From positions 1 to 53,100 of IMG/VR virus record IMGVR_UViG_3300027985_001356: a stretch of DNA of 53,100 nucleotides, one strand, 5' to 3'. The DNA comes from a virus. The translations under genes and the position numbers were made by a program. Under the pieces are notes generated by a model that saw only the letters and a program-made list of their open reading frames with translations, did not search any database and was not told the origin of the DNA. Below are positions 29,706-39,177 of this stretch, piece after piece. The first letter of the stretch is position 1. The number at the start of each line of letters is the position of its first letter.

Positions 29706-31085
29706 ATGAGTCTCCAGGATATTGTCAATGTGCAGATCAGCAAGCAGACTGCCACAGTTTCACGGGTGGGATTCGGCGTTCCGCTGATCCTCACGTATCA
29801 CACAAAGGATGCCGGAAGGGTCCTGGAATTTACCAGCGCATCCAGTATGCTCGTTGCCGCGGGAGGCCCGTTTGCAACGACCGATATGGCGTACGTATTG
29901 GCGAATGCGGCTTTTTCTCAAGACCCAAGACCGGACAGGGTCCTGATTGGGCGTCGAGTAAACCCAACAATCAGAACAGTCACTATCACGCCCCGATCTG
30001 GGGTGATTTCGGGGGAGACGTATCCGCTGAACAATACAGCGTATACCGTTACGATCAATGGGACGCCGTTTACATTCACAACGGATGCAACCGCTACGGT
30101 TGCAGAGATTACGTTGGGTCTAACTGGGCTTATCAACGGCGGGACGGAAAACGTCTTAGCGACGGATAATACAACGAGTATTACAATCGCAAAGGCCGCA
30201 ACACCTGGTGGTATCGCAACTGCGGGCGTGCCCTTTACGATCGCCCAAGATCGTAGACTGATGGAAATTGAAGATGTAACCCCAGCGGCAGCAGGTGGGG
30301 ACCTGGCGTCCGAAATAGCGGCAATTCAAGCCGTGAACGATGACTGGTACGGAATCGCTGGAGACTGGTGGGGAACCGTGGAGAATACCGCCGTTGCCAA
30401 TGCCATCGAGGGATTGCCAAAGCTTCACATTGCGGCGACACCGGATGACAATACATACGATGTGGCGGTTACAACGGATATCGGTTCAGACTTGCAAGCC
30501 CTGGCGTTAGCGCGCACCGCTATCTATCATCATCCTCAGCCAGAGCTGGGAATTGCTGCCGCTGTTCTAGGTAAGAACCTTCCTAAAGATCCAGGAAGTA
30601 TCACCTGGAAGTTTAAGACCTTAGCCGGCATTCCGGTTACCGAATACACCGCGGGCGAAAAGACGACATTGGGTAACAAGAATATCGAACGATATATCAG
30701 GATCGCCGGTGTCAATATCACTTGCGATGGTAAGACAAGCTCTGGCGAGTTTATTGATGTTACTCGTTTTATAGACTGGCTGACCGCTCGGATGCAGGAG
30801 AACGTATTTTTCCGTTTGGCAAATTCTGACAAAATCCCATACACGAATCCGGGGATCGGGGTTGCCGAGAACGAGGTGCGGGGGACGTTGAATCTTGGGA
30901 TTAGTGTTGGCGGCTTGGCGGCAGATCCTCCGCCGATTGTGACAGTTCCTAACGCAATTGTCGGATCTCCCAACGGAGTCTCTGCAGTAGACAAAGCGAA
31001 TCGCCTCCTGTCGAGCATTGAGTTCTGTGCAACCTTGGCAGGCGCCATTCATGCTGTCGAAATCAACGGCAAGGTAACAGTCTAA
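29706..31085 (+). CDS. Tail sheath protein (DUF3383)
   Basis: 459 residues. VNVQISKQTATVSRVGFGVP, DPRPDRVLIGRR, TEYTAGEKTTLGNKNIERY, FIDWLTARMQENVFFRL and IPYTNPGI are clear DUF3383 sheath features. The sheath contracts to drive the tube into the host. Good ribosome-binding site (GGGAATGCT). Confidence 0.92.
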   Translation: MSLQDIVNVQISKQTATVSRVGFGVPLILTYHTKDAGRVLEFTSASSMLVAAGGPFATTDMAYVLANAAFSQDPRPDRVLIGRRVNPTIRTVTITPRSGVISGETYPLNNTAYTVTINGTPFTFTTDATATVAEITLGLTGLINGGTENVLATDNTTSITIAKAATPGGIATAGVPFTIAQDRRLMEIEDVTPAAAGGDLASEIAAIQAVNDDWYGIAGDWWGTVENTAVANAIEGLPKLHIAATPDDNTYDVAVTTDIGSDLQALALARTAIYHHPQPELGIAAAVLGKNLPKDPGSITWKFKTLAGIPVTEYTAGEKTTLGNKNIERYIRIAGVNITCDGKTSSGEFIDVTRFIDWLTARMQENVFFRLANSDKIPYTNPGIGVAENEVRGTLNLGISVGGLAADPPPIVTVPNAIVGSPNGVSAVDKANRLLSSIEFCATLAGAIHAVEINGKVTV

Positions 31086-31100
31086 GAAAGGGAATGAATC

Positions 31101-31523
31101 ATGAGCGTAAAAACATATGATCCTGGTTCTGTTTCGATCGTGTTCGCAGGCATTCCCTTCGAAGGATTCGCTGATGGCACGTTTGTAACAGTGGGAAGAG
31201 ATAACCCATCATTCAACTCGATCGTTGGCAGTGATGGTGAGGGCGCCCGGGCGAAATCGAACGATCAGTCGGGCACTGCAACCGTCACGCTGATGCAGTC
31301 ATCCGTGACGAACGATTTGCTCTCTGAGGTGGTGAGGCAGGACGAGTTGACAGGGGATGGGGTTCACCCTCTGCTAATCAAGGACAATTCCGGGGCGTCG
31401 ATCTACCAAGCGGAGACCGCCTGGCTGGAGAAGCCCGCGGATGGCGAATTTGCTCGGGAAATCACAAATCGCGAGTGGGTGATTAAGACGGACAAGCTCC
31501 TTGTCCTAACTGGTGGCAATTAG
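31101..31523 (+). CDS. Tail tube protein (DUF3277)
   Basis: 140 residues. TYDPGSVSIVFAGIPFEGFA, VTVGRDNPSFNSIVGSDGEG and ATVTLMQSSVTNDLLS match DUF3277 inner tube proteins. Two hairpins follow its stop codon, suggesting that tube and downstream tail chaperone levels are set separately. Confidence 0.9.
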   Translation: MSVKTYDPGSVSIVFAGIPFEGFADGTFVTVGRDNPSFNSIVGSDGEGARAKSNDQSGTATVTLMQSSVTNDLLSEVVRQDELTGDGVHPLLIKDNSGASIYQAETAWLEKPADGEFAREITNREWVIKTDKLLVLTGGN

Positions 31524-31621
31524 CACGCGCCCCTGCGTGTTTGGGGATCTGGGTGGCTCCGCGGCTGCCCAGGTCCCTGGTTTGCTTGACGTGTGTCATA
31601 GAAGGCGAGTAAAACCTACTT
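31524..31621 (+). promoter_or_regulatory. Hairpins and possible promoter before tail chaperone
   Basis: CACGC-6-GCGTG (31524-31539) followed by TTTGGGG is a weak terminator. A second eight-base-pair stem pairs 31546-31553 with 31668-like arm at 31568-31575. TTGACG (31586-31591) and TAAAAC (31610-31615) are 18 bases apart, with six bases to the chaperone ATG. Promoter and termination functions are inferred. Confidence 0.4.
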
Positions 31622-32119
31622 ATGCAAACAGATGGCGTGGTGTCCGAGGATATCGATGGGTTCAAATATCGCGTATATATGCTGGACCCCCTCACTGCTG
31701 CCGATATCTTGGCTGATTTAGGGCAGTTACTAGGCCCATCGTTAGGTTCATTAGGCGGTGTCTTGGCGACCCAAAAGGGCGGCACGATTGAGAATCTGAT
31801 GGAAGGATTCGAAGAAGGCGAGGGTGATTCTGTCGCCTCTGCCTTGGAGAAGGCAATTAAAGAGTTCTTCAGCCGTTTCTCCAAGGAGAAGCAACGAGAA
31901 CTCATTGGGGCAATGATGAAAAAGACCATGATCGTCATGCCTGACGGAAAAGAACCGCCATTGACCGGCCTGTTCAATACGCACTTTCAGGGTAGGACAA
32001 AAGCCATGTACCAGTGGTTCTTTTTCGCCCTAAAGGTCCAGTTCAAGGATTTTTTTTCTGGTCTGGACGGCGGTATAGGCCGCGTGATCGGCCAAGCAGT
32101 GGGGCGAGTAGCCGGGTAG
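31622..32119 (+). CDS. Tail assembly chaperone (G-type product)
   Basis: 165 residues. Helical protein between tube and tape-measure genes; KEFFSRFSKEKQRELIGAMM, GLFNTHFQGRTKAMYQWFFF resemble DUF6631-like chaperones of myoviruses. AAGGCGAG lies about 12 bases before ATG, a poor spacing. A run of eight T at 32050-32057 near its end can shift ribosomes to the -1 frame to make a longer product. Confidence 0.82.
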   Translation: MQTDGVVSEDIDGFKYRVYMLDPLTAADILADLGQLLGPSLGSLGGVLATQKGGTIENLMEGFEEGEGDSVASALEKAIKEFFSRFSKEKQRELIGAMMKKTMIVMPDGKEPPLTGLFNTHFQGRTKAMYQWFFFALKVQFKDFFSGLDGGIGRVIGQAVGRVAG

Positions 32120-32319
32120 TAATCCCAGAGCATCTTCTGAAATACTCGTGTGTCTGGAGATTGGTGAATCGCGGGATAGCCGAGTATAGTGATATCATGC
32201 AGCATTGGGATATCAACGAGGTGATGACGGCCAATGAATGGCTCGATATCCGCGATGATATGGAATGGCTCGATGCTGAAGAGCAGAGACAGCAGATGAA
32301 GAAGGCCTCGCGGAGGTAG
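31622..32319 (+). CDS. Tail assembly chaperone -1 frameshift product (GT-type)
   Basis: The slippery heptamer T TTT TTT (32050-32056, frame-0 reading GAT TTT TTT) allows a -1 shift, after which translation continues TTC TGG ... to TAG 32317-32319. The fusion has 145 residues from the first frame and 87 from the second (232 in total). The second part (VVIPEHLLKYSCVWRLVNRG, WDINEVMTANEWLDIRDDME) has no start of its own and is helical and acidic like lambda T domains, which bind the tape measure. Confidence 0.8.
32050..32056 (+). promoter_or_regulatory. Programmed -1 frameshift site
   Basis: T TTT TTT in the correct frame within an eight-T run. Downstream GC-rich sequence (GGACGGCGG) could form a stimulatory structure. 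The -1 frame is open for 87 codons and stops just before the tape measure. Confidence 0.75.
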
Positions 32320-32322
32320 TTT

Positions 32323-33846
32323 ATGGCACTGCGCGAACTGCTATTAAAGCTTGGTATAGATGTTGATAAGGGTGGTGTAAGAAACGCCGATGCCGCGCTC
32401 GGCAGCCTCAAAAAGGCCGCGGTTGCAGCAGGTGCTGCTTTTGTAGCATTCAAAGCGATCAGTGCCATCAAGGGTGTTGTTGACGATGTTCGCGCGATGG
32501 GCGACGAGATCGATAAGACCTCTCGCCAAATAGGGATTGGCGCCGAAGCCCTGCAGGAATTGCGATTTGCTGGTGGCCTTGCCGGTGCAAGCAGTGCCGA
32601 AGTCTCCACCTCCCTCAAGAAGCTTCAGAAGAACGCCTTTGAAGCAGCCCGTGGCACCAAGACCATGGTCGATGACTTCGCCAAGCTTGGCATTAACGTC
32701 AAGGATGCCAATGGGAACCTGAAGTCTGGCGAGCAGCTGATCAACGAAGTTGCAGACGGTATGCAGGGGCTCAGCAATGATACGGAGCGTGCTGCATTAG
32801 CTCAGACTGTCATGGGTCGCGCCGGGGCTAAGCTGGTACCCCTTCTCGTCCAAGGTTCTGAGGGAATCAATAAGATGCGTCTTGAGGCGCGCGAGCTCGG
32901 CGGCGTGATGGATCAGGAGCTCATTGATGCCACAGCAAAGCTTACCGATGACCAGGCCAGGCTAGGGCAGGCTTGGCAGGGGCTCAAGAATGGAATTGCC
33001 AAAGAGGTAATCCCCATCTTTCTGAAGGTTGTCAATGCGATGATCAAGATCGCAAAGGTAATTCGTGGCCCCGTCATCGCTGCCATAAGTGTGATTTCCA
33101 ATATCGTCGGTGGATTTATTGAGGCGATGGAGTTTCTCAATGAGAAATTCGGAGGGTTAGGTACTGTAATTGGCATCGTCACGACAGGGTTGGGTGCTCT
33201 TGGTGCTGCGATGCTCTTGTTTGGTCGTAAGGCTGTGTTTGCAGCGATACGTGTGGCAGCAGCATGGGCGTTGGCAAATCTCCCATTAGTCTTGATGATT
33301 GGCATCATTGGACTGATCTTGCTGATCATTGACGACGTCGTTACGTTTTTTCGTGGTGGTGACTCGCTGATAGGCAGGTTTATCGACAAGATAAGAGGCT
33401 GGGTCAAGGAGGTTGGGGGATTCACCAACTTTGTAAGCGAGCTGTTTAGGAAGTTTTTGACAAAGGTCCTTGGATTCTCGGATGCAACGGCCACCAAGAT
33501 TACAGACGTATTCGAAGTGGTTGTGGAAACAATATCCGACATTATCAGCTCCGTCGGAAAGGCTATAGGTCTTGTACAGGAGTTACTTGGTCTCACGGAT
33601 GATAACGAGGGGCGCGTAGGCGCCGTATCAAGACAGAGAGAATTACGTCGTAGGCGCGCATTCAATGCTGCCGCGGCCACAAGGCAAACGACGCAGAATC
33701 AATCAAATAATACTTCGATCAACGTGAGTGTTGATGCTCGAGGGCAAACGAACCCAGCGGCGATCGCAAATACTGTCTCCAATAAAATATCACGCGCCCA
33801 ATCAAACCGGCAGTCTGCCCAACCCTTTGCTACGGCCCCAAGATAA
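32323..33846 (+). CDS. Tape measure protein
   Basis: 507 residues. The start ELLLKLGIDVDKGGVRNADA, AALGSLKKAAVAAGAAFVAF, EIDKTSRQIGIGAEALQEL and TMVDDFAKLGI are typical. A hydrophobic cluster at about 240-345 includes membrane-like helices (GLGALGAAMLLFGRKAVFAA, ALANLPLVLMIGIIGLILLI). The length predicts a short tail of roughly 75 nm by the usual 0.15 nm per residue. The C-terminus is Gln/Asn-rich. Confidence 0.92.
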   Translation: MALRELLLKLGIDVDKGGVRNADAALGSLKKAAVAAGAAFVAFKAISAIKGVVDDVRAMGDEIDKTSRQIGIGAEALQELRFAGGLAGASSAEVSTSLKKLQKNAFEAARGTKTMVDDFAKLGINVKDANGNLKSGEQLINEVADGMQGLSNDTERAALAQTVMGRAGAKLVPLLVQGSEGINKMRLEARELGGVMDQELIDATAKLTDDQARLGQAWQGLKNGIAKEVIPIFLKVVNAMIKIAKVIRGPVIAAISVISNIVGGFIEAMEFLNEKFGGLGTVIGIVTTGLGALGAAMLLFGRKAVFAAIRVAAAWALANLPLVLMIGIIGLILLIIDDVVTFFRGGDSLIGRFIDKIRGWVKEVGGFTNFVSELFRKFLTKVLGFSDATATKITDVFEVVVETISDIISSVGKAIGLVQELLGLTDDNEGRVGAVSRQRELRRRRAFNAAAATRQTTQNQSNNTSINVSVDARGQTNPAAIANTVSNKISRAQSNRQSAQPFATAPR

Positions 33847-34472
33847 TGGCGACTTTCGTAGATAGAATTAATAACCAAAGGCGGCGTGTTATTGTGAGCT
33901 GGGAAGACAACCCTAGCCAGGTTGTCGAATTCGACGCGGTCACAAGAGAAGGTCATAGTAACCCCGCCGGAACAACAGATCATCCAGTTGAAGGGGGCGT
34001 TGATTTCACAGATCATTATCGTCGTCTTCAAGATGAGCTGACGATATCCGGCGTCGTTACCGACACTCCTATCGTTGTGGATGCATCGACCAATGCAGGA
34101 GCGCCAAATACTGGGGGAGATACGAAAGAGAGGGCCATTAGCGCTTACAATTTCCTCCTTCAAACTCGAGATCAGGCAAAGCTCGTCACAGTGATGACGT
34201 CATTGCGGGAATACCGCAATATGGTGATCACGCAACTCAATGTTTCAAGGGACGCTGAAACATCAAGGATATTGCAAGCCGAGATTAGCTTTCGGGAAAT
34301 CATCATCGCAGTAACCGAGCAAGTCGAGGCCCCCACCCCTGCTGTAACTGCCGCTCCTGCACGAAACAAAAAGCGCCCACAAGGGAAGCGCACTAAGCAA
34401 GCGGAGACTGAGGCAAACAAAGAAAAGAGCAGCAAAAGTGTCCTAGCTGGCCTTGCCGATAGCATCTTTTAA
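33846..34472 (+). CDS. Baseplate protein with Dit-like N-terminus
   Basis: 208 residues; start overlaps the tape-measure stop. NQRRRVIVSWEDNPSQVVEF, GGVDFTDHYRRLQDELTISG and REYRNMVITQLNVSRDAETS match myovirus proteins with a Dit-like N-terminal domain that link the tube to the hub. The C-terminal 50 residues are Lys-rich and disordered. Confidence 0.78.
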   Translation: MATFVDRINNQRRRVIVSWEDNPSQVVEFDAVTREGHSNPAGTTDHPVEGGVDFTDHYRRLQDELTISGVVTDTPIVVDASTNAGAPNTGGDTKERAISAYNFLLQTRDQAKLVTVMTSLREYRNMVITQLNVSRDAETSRILQAEISFREIIIAVTEQVEAPTPAVTAAPARNKKRPQGKRTKQAETEANKEKSSKSVLAGLADSIF

Positions 34473-34490
34473 GCGACGAAAGAGGGGGTT

Positions 34491-35378
34491 TTGGCCGATA
34501 AAGTTTTCAAGCGAGATGTAGTTATCACAGTAGGCACTCTTCGCATTGCCTCGAGGTTGCTGGATACGACTCGCGAACAGTTAGGGATATCCACCGAGGA
34601 GATCACCAATATCCTCAAGGCAGAATTCAACATTACCAAGACGCTCAAAAAGGAGCCTAATAAGTGTGAGCTGTCTATCTACAATCTGAAAAAGTCGAGC
34701 CGAATCGCGTTCCAGGCGCGAAAGCAACAGGTTGTTGTTGAGGCCGGTTATCTCGATAATACATCCCAGTTGTTCTCGGGAACACTCGAATATGCCTCGA
34801 GTGTCCATGATGGCCTCGACTGGATTACGACGCTACAAGCCTCAGATGGCACGAAGCAGATGAAGTCTGCCCGTATCAACACTTCGATCAAAGGGCCTGC
34901 GAAAGTCAAAGACGTCCTTAGCACGGCTGCTGCTGCGATGGGGTTGAATCCAGGGAACCTTGCCCGCACGGTGGCAAAAGGTGCCCTGCGTGGGAATCTT
35001 ACAGAGTTTACCAATGGGATTGTCCTGTCTGGCAAAGCTGAGAAAGTATTGGGCGGTATAGCTGAGTCGATGGGTTACTCGTTCTCCGTTCAGGACGGCC
35101 AGCTAATATTCCTCGGCAAGAACGACTCCCTGGGAACCACGGTTCCTGTCATATCACCGTCTACGGGGATGGTAGGCTCCCCGGAGCCAGGAGAGGACGG
35201 CTTTATCAATGTGCGAACGATGATCCAGCCAAATCTTTTGCCAGGTCATAGGATCCGGATAGAATCAGCCTCGGTGCAGGGGTTCTATCGAATAGAACAA
35301 ACTGATTTCTCAGGAGATACCTGGGGGCAAAACTGGTATGCAGATCTAGAATGTCGCCCGCTAGGAGGCGCTTCGTGA
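34491..35378 (+). CDS. Baseplate hub protein (gp27/gpD-like)
   Basis: 295 residues; TTG start after GAGGGGG is the only reasonable option. FNITKTLKKEPNKCELSIYN, FSGTLEYASSVHDGLDWITT and GHRIRIESASVQGFYRIEQT fit hub proteins of this myovirus group, which form the trimeric junction between tube and spike. A four-base overlap connects it to the spike gene. Confidence 0.83.
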   Translation: MADKVFKRDVVITVGTLRIASRLLDTTREQLGISTEEITNILKAEFNITKTLKKEPNKCELSIYNLKKSSRIAFQARKQQVVVEAGYLDNTSQLFSGTLEYASSVHDGLDWITTLQASDGTKQMKSARINTSIKGPAKVKDVLSTAAAAMGLNPGNLARTVAKGALRGNLTEFTNGIVLSGKAEKVLGGIAESMGYSFSVQDGQLIFLGKNDSLGTTVPVISPSTGMVGSPEPGEDGFINVRTMIQPNLLPGHRIRIESASVQGFYRIEQTDFSGDTWGQNWYADLECRPLGGAS

Positions 35379-36073
35379 GTGCCGTTTCCAGAAGCCCTGA
35401 GCTCGAAGAGCTTTTGACCCTGGCAATCAATTCGTTCCTCGAGGATGTTCATACCGGCCTACCGGGGAGAGTGGATGAGTACTTCCCGGAAACCCAGAAG
35501 GCGAACATCAAGCCTCTCATCAAGCGCAGGATTATTCACGAGGACGGATCTGAGCTCCTAGAAGAGTTGCCCGTTATCCCCGACGTTCCGATTGCTTTTG
35601 ATAGAACTGGAAAGTTTTTCATCACCTTCCCTGTGGCGAAGGGGGATCTGGTTAGGCTTCATTTCCTCGAGCGCAGCATAGATAATTATCTTTCTGGAAT
35701 AGGCGATGATACAGATCCAGACGAGTTCAGGCGGCATGACCTGTCTGATGCAATTGCTGTTCCTGGGCTCTATCCATTCAGGAGGTCGATCAAAGACATC
35801 AATTCCGTCAATCTCGTCATGGGTCACGATGAAGGCGGGATCCAGATACATTTGACACCAAACGGAACCATGGAGGTGAAGGTTACGGGGGAATCCGAGG
35901 AGGCCGTTGCTTTGGGGAATGCTCTCCAGTCATTCTGGAATAACTCATTCAAACCAACATTTGACGCGCACATCCATCCAACAGGAGTAGGCCCATCAGG
36001 TCCGCCCGCGTCTCCAGCCCCGGCCTTTGATGCAAAAATCATCTCCAAGGTTCTTTTGGTCAAGGGGCCGTGA
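35375..36073 (+). CDS. Baseplate spike protein (Gp138 N-terminal domain)
   Basis: 232 residues from GTG 35375 (GGAGG upstream, GTGA overlap). VHTGLPGRVDEYFPETQKAN, FDRTGKFFITFPVAKGDLVR, LHFLERSIDNYLSG form the Gp138/gpV-like OB-fold, followed by a repetitive beta needle and HIHPTGVGPSGPP at the tip, an HxH iron-site motif known from tail spikes. It pierces the host envelope. Confidence 0.87.
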   Translation: MSAVSRSPELEELLTLAINSFLEDVHTGLPGRVDEYFPETQKANIKPLIKRRIIHEDGSELLEELPVIPDVPIAFDRTGKFFITFPVAKGDLVRLHFLERSIDNYLSGIGDDTDPDEFRRHDLSDAIAVPGLYPFRRSIKDINSVNLVMGHDEGGIQIHLTPNGTMEVKVTGESEEAVALGNALQSFWNNSFKPTFDAHIHPTGVGPSGPPASPAPAFDAKIISKVLLVKGP

Positions 36074-36576
36074 TGGCGTTTAACGTGACAAAGCTAACCG
36101 CCATGTTCGCGGGCCCTCCTACGGTTATCGAATCCGAGGTTATTGATTTCATGGCCACGAAATGGCTCGATTTCTTCTCCGATTCCACTGTTGCAGGATT
36201 CTCGGCGAACGTAGGTGCGTTGAGTGCGGCGGATGCAGCATTCCGAGCGGCGGCCGTAGGGATTTCGGCCTCTGGTCAAGGGGCCACGAAGATGCAAGAT
36301 GCGATGACGGCGTTCTGGGTCGCCGCAATGTCGGCTGCTCCTACTGTTTGGGTTACCGCTCCGGCGATCGTCCCCGGAACAGGCGTTATCCCGTCCGGGC
36401 TGAGCGGGATGGCGTCGTCCTTGTCCCCAGTGTTCGCGTCCAACGTCGCCAGCTCGGCAAGTTTGGCGGCGGCATCTGCCGCGTTAGGGCCCGCAATTAT
36501 TGGCGCCCAATCCGGGGCGACAGTCACTTTAGGACCACCGCCGCCTGGCGGAACTCCATTGGTACCAGTACTCTAA
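36073..36576 (+). CDS. Ala-rich hypothetical baseplate protein
   Basis: 167 residues, extremely rich in Ala, Ser, Gly and Pro with a PPPPGGTP tail. ATG 36073 (TGATG overlap) fits AAGGGG upstream; GTG 36070 is also open. Located between spike and gp25-like genes. Weak membrane-like segments might indicate a structural or membrane-interacting baseplate component. Not identified. Confidence 0.7.
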   Translation: MAFNVTKLTAMFAGPPTVIESEVIDFMATKWLDFFSDSTVAGFSANVGALSAADAAFRAAAVGISASGQGATKMQDAMTAFWVAAMSAAPTVWVTAPAIVPGTGVIPSGLSGMASSLSPVFASNVASSASLAAASAALGPAIIGAQSGATVTLGPPPPGGTPLVPVL

Positions 36577-36592
36577 GAATAAAGGGGGGGGT

Positions 36593-36958
36593 GTGTCAGA
36601 TTTTGCGCTTGATAGCGAAGGAGACCTAGACCTAACGGGCAACCAACTCAACATCGTCATAGACGATGCGGCTATCGTTCAGCATTTAGAGATACGGTTT
36701 AAGTTCATCTTAGGGGAATGGTTTCTCGACACCAGGGTGGGGATCCATTATTTTGGTGAGATCCTGATCAAGAACCCGGATTTAACCCGAGTGCGTAGCC
36801 TTTTCCGGCAGACAATCTTGACCACCCCAGGCATCGCCCAGCTAGAGCAATTCAGTCTTGACTTCGACGGTGCTACAAGAAAGTTATCCCATAATTTCCT
36901 TGCTCGAAAGACCGATGGGGAGCTTCTCGAGTTTAATAAGGAGTTCATTATCCAATGA
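36593..36958 (+). CDS. gpW/gp25-like baseplate wedge protein
   Basis: 121 residues from GTG. DLDLTGNQLNIVIDDAAIVQ, GEWFLDTRVGIHYFGEILIK and RSLFRQTILTTPGI are canonical gp25/gpW lysozyme-related wedge features. It binds the sheath initiator and overlaps the baseplate J gene by four bases. Confidence 0.92.
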   Translation: MSDFALDSEGDLDLTGNQLNIVIDDAAIVQHLEIRFKFILGEWFLDTRVGIHYFGEILIKNPDLTRVRSLFRQTILTTPGIAQLEQFSLDFDGATRKLSHNFLARKTDGELLEFNKEFIIQ

Positions 36959-39177
36959 CCTTTGGAGTTACACCGCAAGGTTTTAATATCAAGACTCTCG
37001 AGGTCATCCTCGACGAAATCCAGCAATCGCAGAGATCCGCCTTCGGCCCTGCATTTAACACTCAGGCAGACAGTGCGGCTGGGCAGTTAAATGGGATATT
37101 TGGCGACAAGCTAGCAGAGGCGTGGGAAGTACTGCTAGCGGTCTATCGTGCACTGCATGTCGATTCGGCAACCGGAGAGTCTCAGGATGCTGTCGCCGCA
37201 CTGACAGGGGCAACCCGCCTAGGTGCTGCACCGAGCACTGTTACGCTTAAACTAAATTTAGACCCCGCAACGACGGTCCCCATCCTAAGTGTTGTAAGCA
37301 TTGGCCCCGGTGGTGCCAGATGGGTAACCCAGGCAGCCGCAACGAACGCCGGATCCGATCAGGCAACGATCGAAGTGGAGGCCAACTCAGAGGATTCCGC
37401 CCCTATCGTCGGCAATGCGTATTCTATCGATACCATTGCGACGCCCATATCTGGATGGTCCGCAAAGGCAGCTGTCACAAACCTGAATGCAGAGCCTTTC
37501 GCGCTCGTTGATCTTCAGACACTCCTGATCCAGGTTGATGAAGGAGCCACGCAGACTGTTGTATTCAATACTGCCGATTTCGTTTCCATCGGTGCGGCAA
37601 CAGCCCAAGAGGTGATTGATGCAATCAAGGCAGACACCACAGGGATCGACGGGCTTGATGTCACAGGGTTTATTCGGCTCTTCAGTGAGCTTGATGGTAG
37701 CGGCAGCGCGTTACGCATTGTCGGCGGGACGGCTTTTGAGGCGTTGGGTTTTTCTCAAGAGCTCATCAAAGGATTTAATCCGTCAACAGCTGCAAAGATA
37801 ATTAACGCGACCAATGAAACCTACAACATGAGCGGCAGTCCAACGCTGTTTGTGGCAGTAGACGGGACCAGCTCTCAAACAATCACGTTCGTCGATGCAG
37901 ACTTTGGCACCGCAGCGACAGGGAGTATCCAGGCCATTGCCGCGAGCCTTTTGGCTGTCGGGGTGGATACAGATGGCTTTGTCTTAGACGATGGTGTCAA
38001 TCCGGCAGTAACGTTTACGTTCGACGATGACGCCAGCGTAGTAGAGACAGCGACGCTGCGCGCAATTGCTCATAACGGTACACAGGCCGCAAGTCAGATG
38101 CGGACTCTGATTGTCACAGCGATCAATGCAGCGCCAACATTGGCGATTACTGCAAGCCCTGGAATATCGAACTCGGTCATAGATCTTGTAAACGATGCCA
38201 CTGGGGTGGCTGGCAATGTGGCGATCACTGAAACTGTAGCGGATGTTACTTTTACGGTGACAGGAATGGCCGGGGGCGTGAACGATACGCCAGCGACAGC
38301 AACAGCAATCCAGGTAGCGAGGGCTATTACCAACAATCTAGTCGGAGGAGTCGCTTACGAAGTTGGCGGGAAAGTCCAGATAGAATCCCTGGTTGTAGGC
38401 GCCAACAGTCTCATCGAGGTCACAGGAGGCTCTGCTAATACGGTGCTTGGTTATACCGTTAACGACCTGCAGGGTGGGACGATTGGCGATGCCGAGCTGG
38501 GACGGAACATAGAGACTCATGCAGAATTCCGAATCCGAAGAGAGCAGCTACTTAGACTTGCAGGCGCCGGTACGCTAGAGGCAACGCGTTCCGCAGTCTT
38601 GAACGTGTCCAATGTCGTTCAGGCGTTCGTCTTCGAGAATTTCACAAATTTCGTAGATGCCTTTGGGCGTCCCGGTAAGTCATTTGAGGTTGTGGTGCAG
38701 GGTGGCGATGATACCGAAATCGCCCAGACCATTTTCGACAAAAAGCCTCTTGGCATTGAGTCATACAAGGTTCCAGGCCCCAATGGGGTCACAGTTGCGA
38801 TCATAGATTCGCAAGGGGTGTCTGTCGATATCAATTTCAGCCGGCCTGATACAATACAAATGCACGTCATCGCTGATATTGTAGTATCTGCCGCTGAGTT
38901 TGGCGGGGGCAGTCAGGTGGACGGCGAACAGCAAGTCCGCGAGGCGATTTTGGCAGTGGGTGACAGTCTCCAGATTGGGCAAGATATTGTGATCCTGTCC
39001 TTTCGGTGTGCTCCGCTTGCATCTGCGGTGGGCGGAGTCGCGGGTGTTCTGGATGTTACATCAATGTTAATTGAGAATGTAGATCCTCCTACGAATGCTG
39101 ATAATATCGGAATCTCTGATAGGTCGTTGGCAACGTTTGCAATTGCCGACATCGACCTCAACGTGACCTTTGTCTAA
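36955..39177 (+). CDS. Baseplate J-like protein with inserted repeats
   Basis: 740 residues. The start (GFNIKTLEVILDEIQQSQRS, FGDKLAEAWEVLLAVYRALH, GATRLGAAPSTV) and end (AEFRIRREQLLRLAGAGT, DDTEIAQTIFDKKPLGI, LASAVGGVAGVLDVTSMLI) are those of baseplate J/gp6 proteins. About 190-500 is an insertion with repeated 'QTVVFNTADF / QTITFVDADF' units and an Ig-like part, longer than typical J proteins. It forms the wedge ring and bears fibres. Confidence 0.9.
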   Translation: MTFGVTPQGFNIKTLEVILDEIQQSQRSAFGPAFNTQADSAAGQLNGIFGDKLAEAWEVLLAVYRALHVDSATGESQDAVAALTGATRLGAAPSTVTLKLNLDPATTVPILSVVSIGPGGARWVTQAAATNAGSDQATIEVEANSEDSAPIVGNAYSIDTIATPISGWSAKAAVTNLNAEPFALVDLQTLLIQVDEGATQTVVFNTADFVSIGAATAQEVIDAIKADTTGIDGLDVTGFIRLFSELDGSGSALRIVGGTAFEALGFSQELIKGFNPSTAAKIINATNETYNMSGSPTLFVAVDGTSSQTITFVDADFGTAATGSIQAIAASLLAVGVDTDGFVLDDGVNPAVTFTFDDDASVVETATLRAIAHNGTQAASQMRTLIVTAINAAPTLAITASPGISNSVIDLVNDATGVAGNVAITETVADVTFTVTGMAGGVNDTPATATAIQVARAITNNLVGGVAYEVGGKVQIESLVVGANSLIEVTGGSANTVLGYTVNDLQGGTIGDAELGRNIETHAEFRIRREQLLRLAGAGTLEATRSAVLNVSNVVQAFVFENFTNFVDAFGRPGKSFEVVVQGGDDTEIAQTIFDKKPLGIESYKVPGPNGVTVAIIDSQGVSVDINFSRPDTIQMHVIADIVVSAAEFGGGSQVDGEQQVREAILAVGDSLQIGQDIVILSFRCAPLASAVGGVAGVLDVTSMLIENVDPPTNADNIGISDRSLATFAIADIDLNVTFV

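Noticed and set aside
32913-33680. 255-codon minus-strand frame
   Set aside because: Antisense shadow of the tape measure gene.
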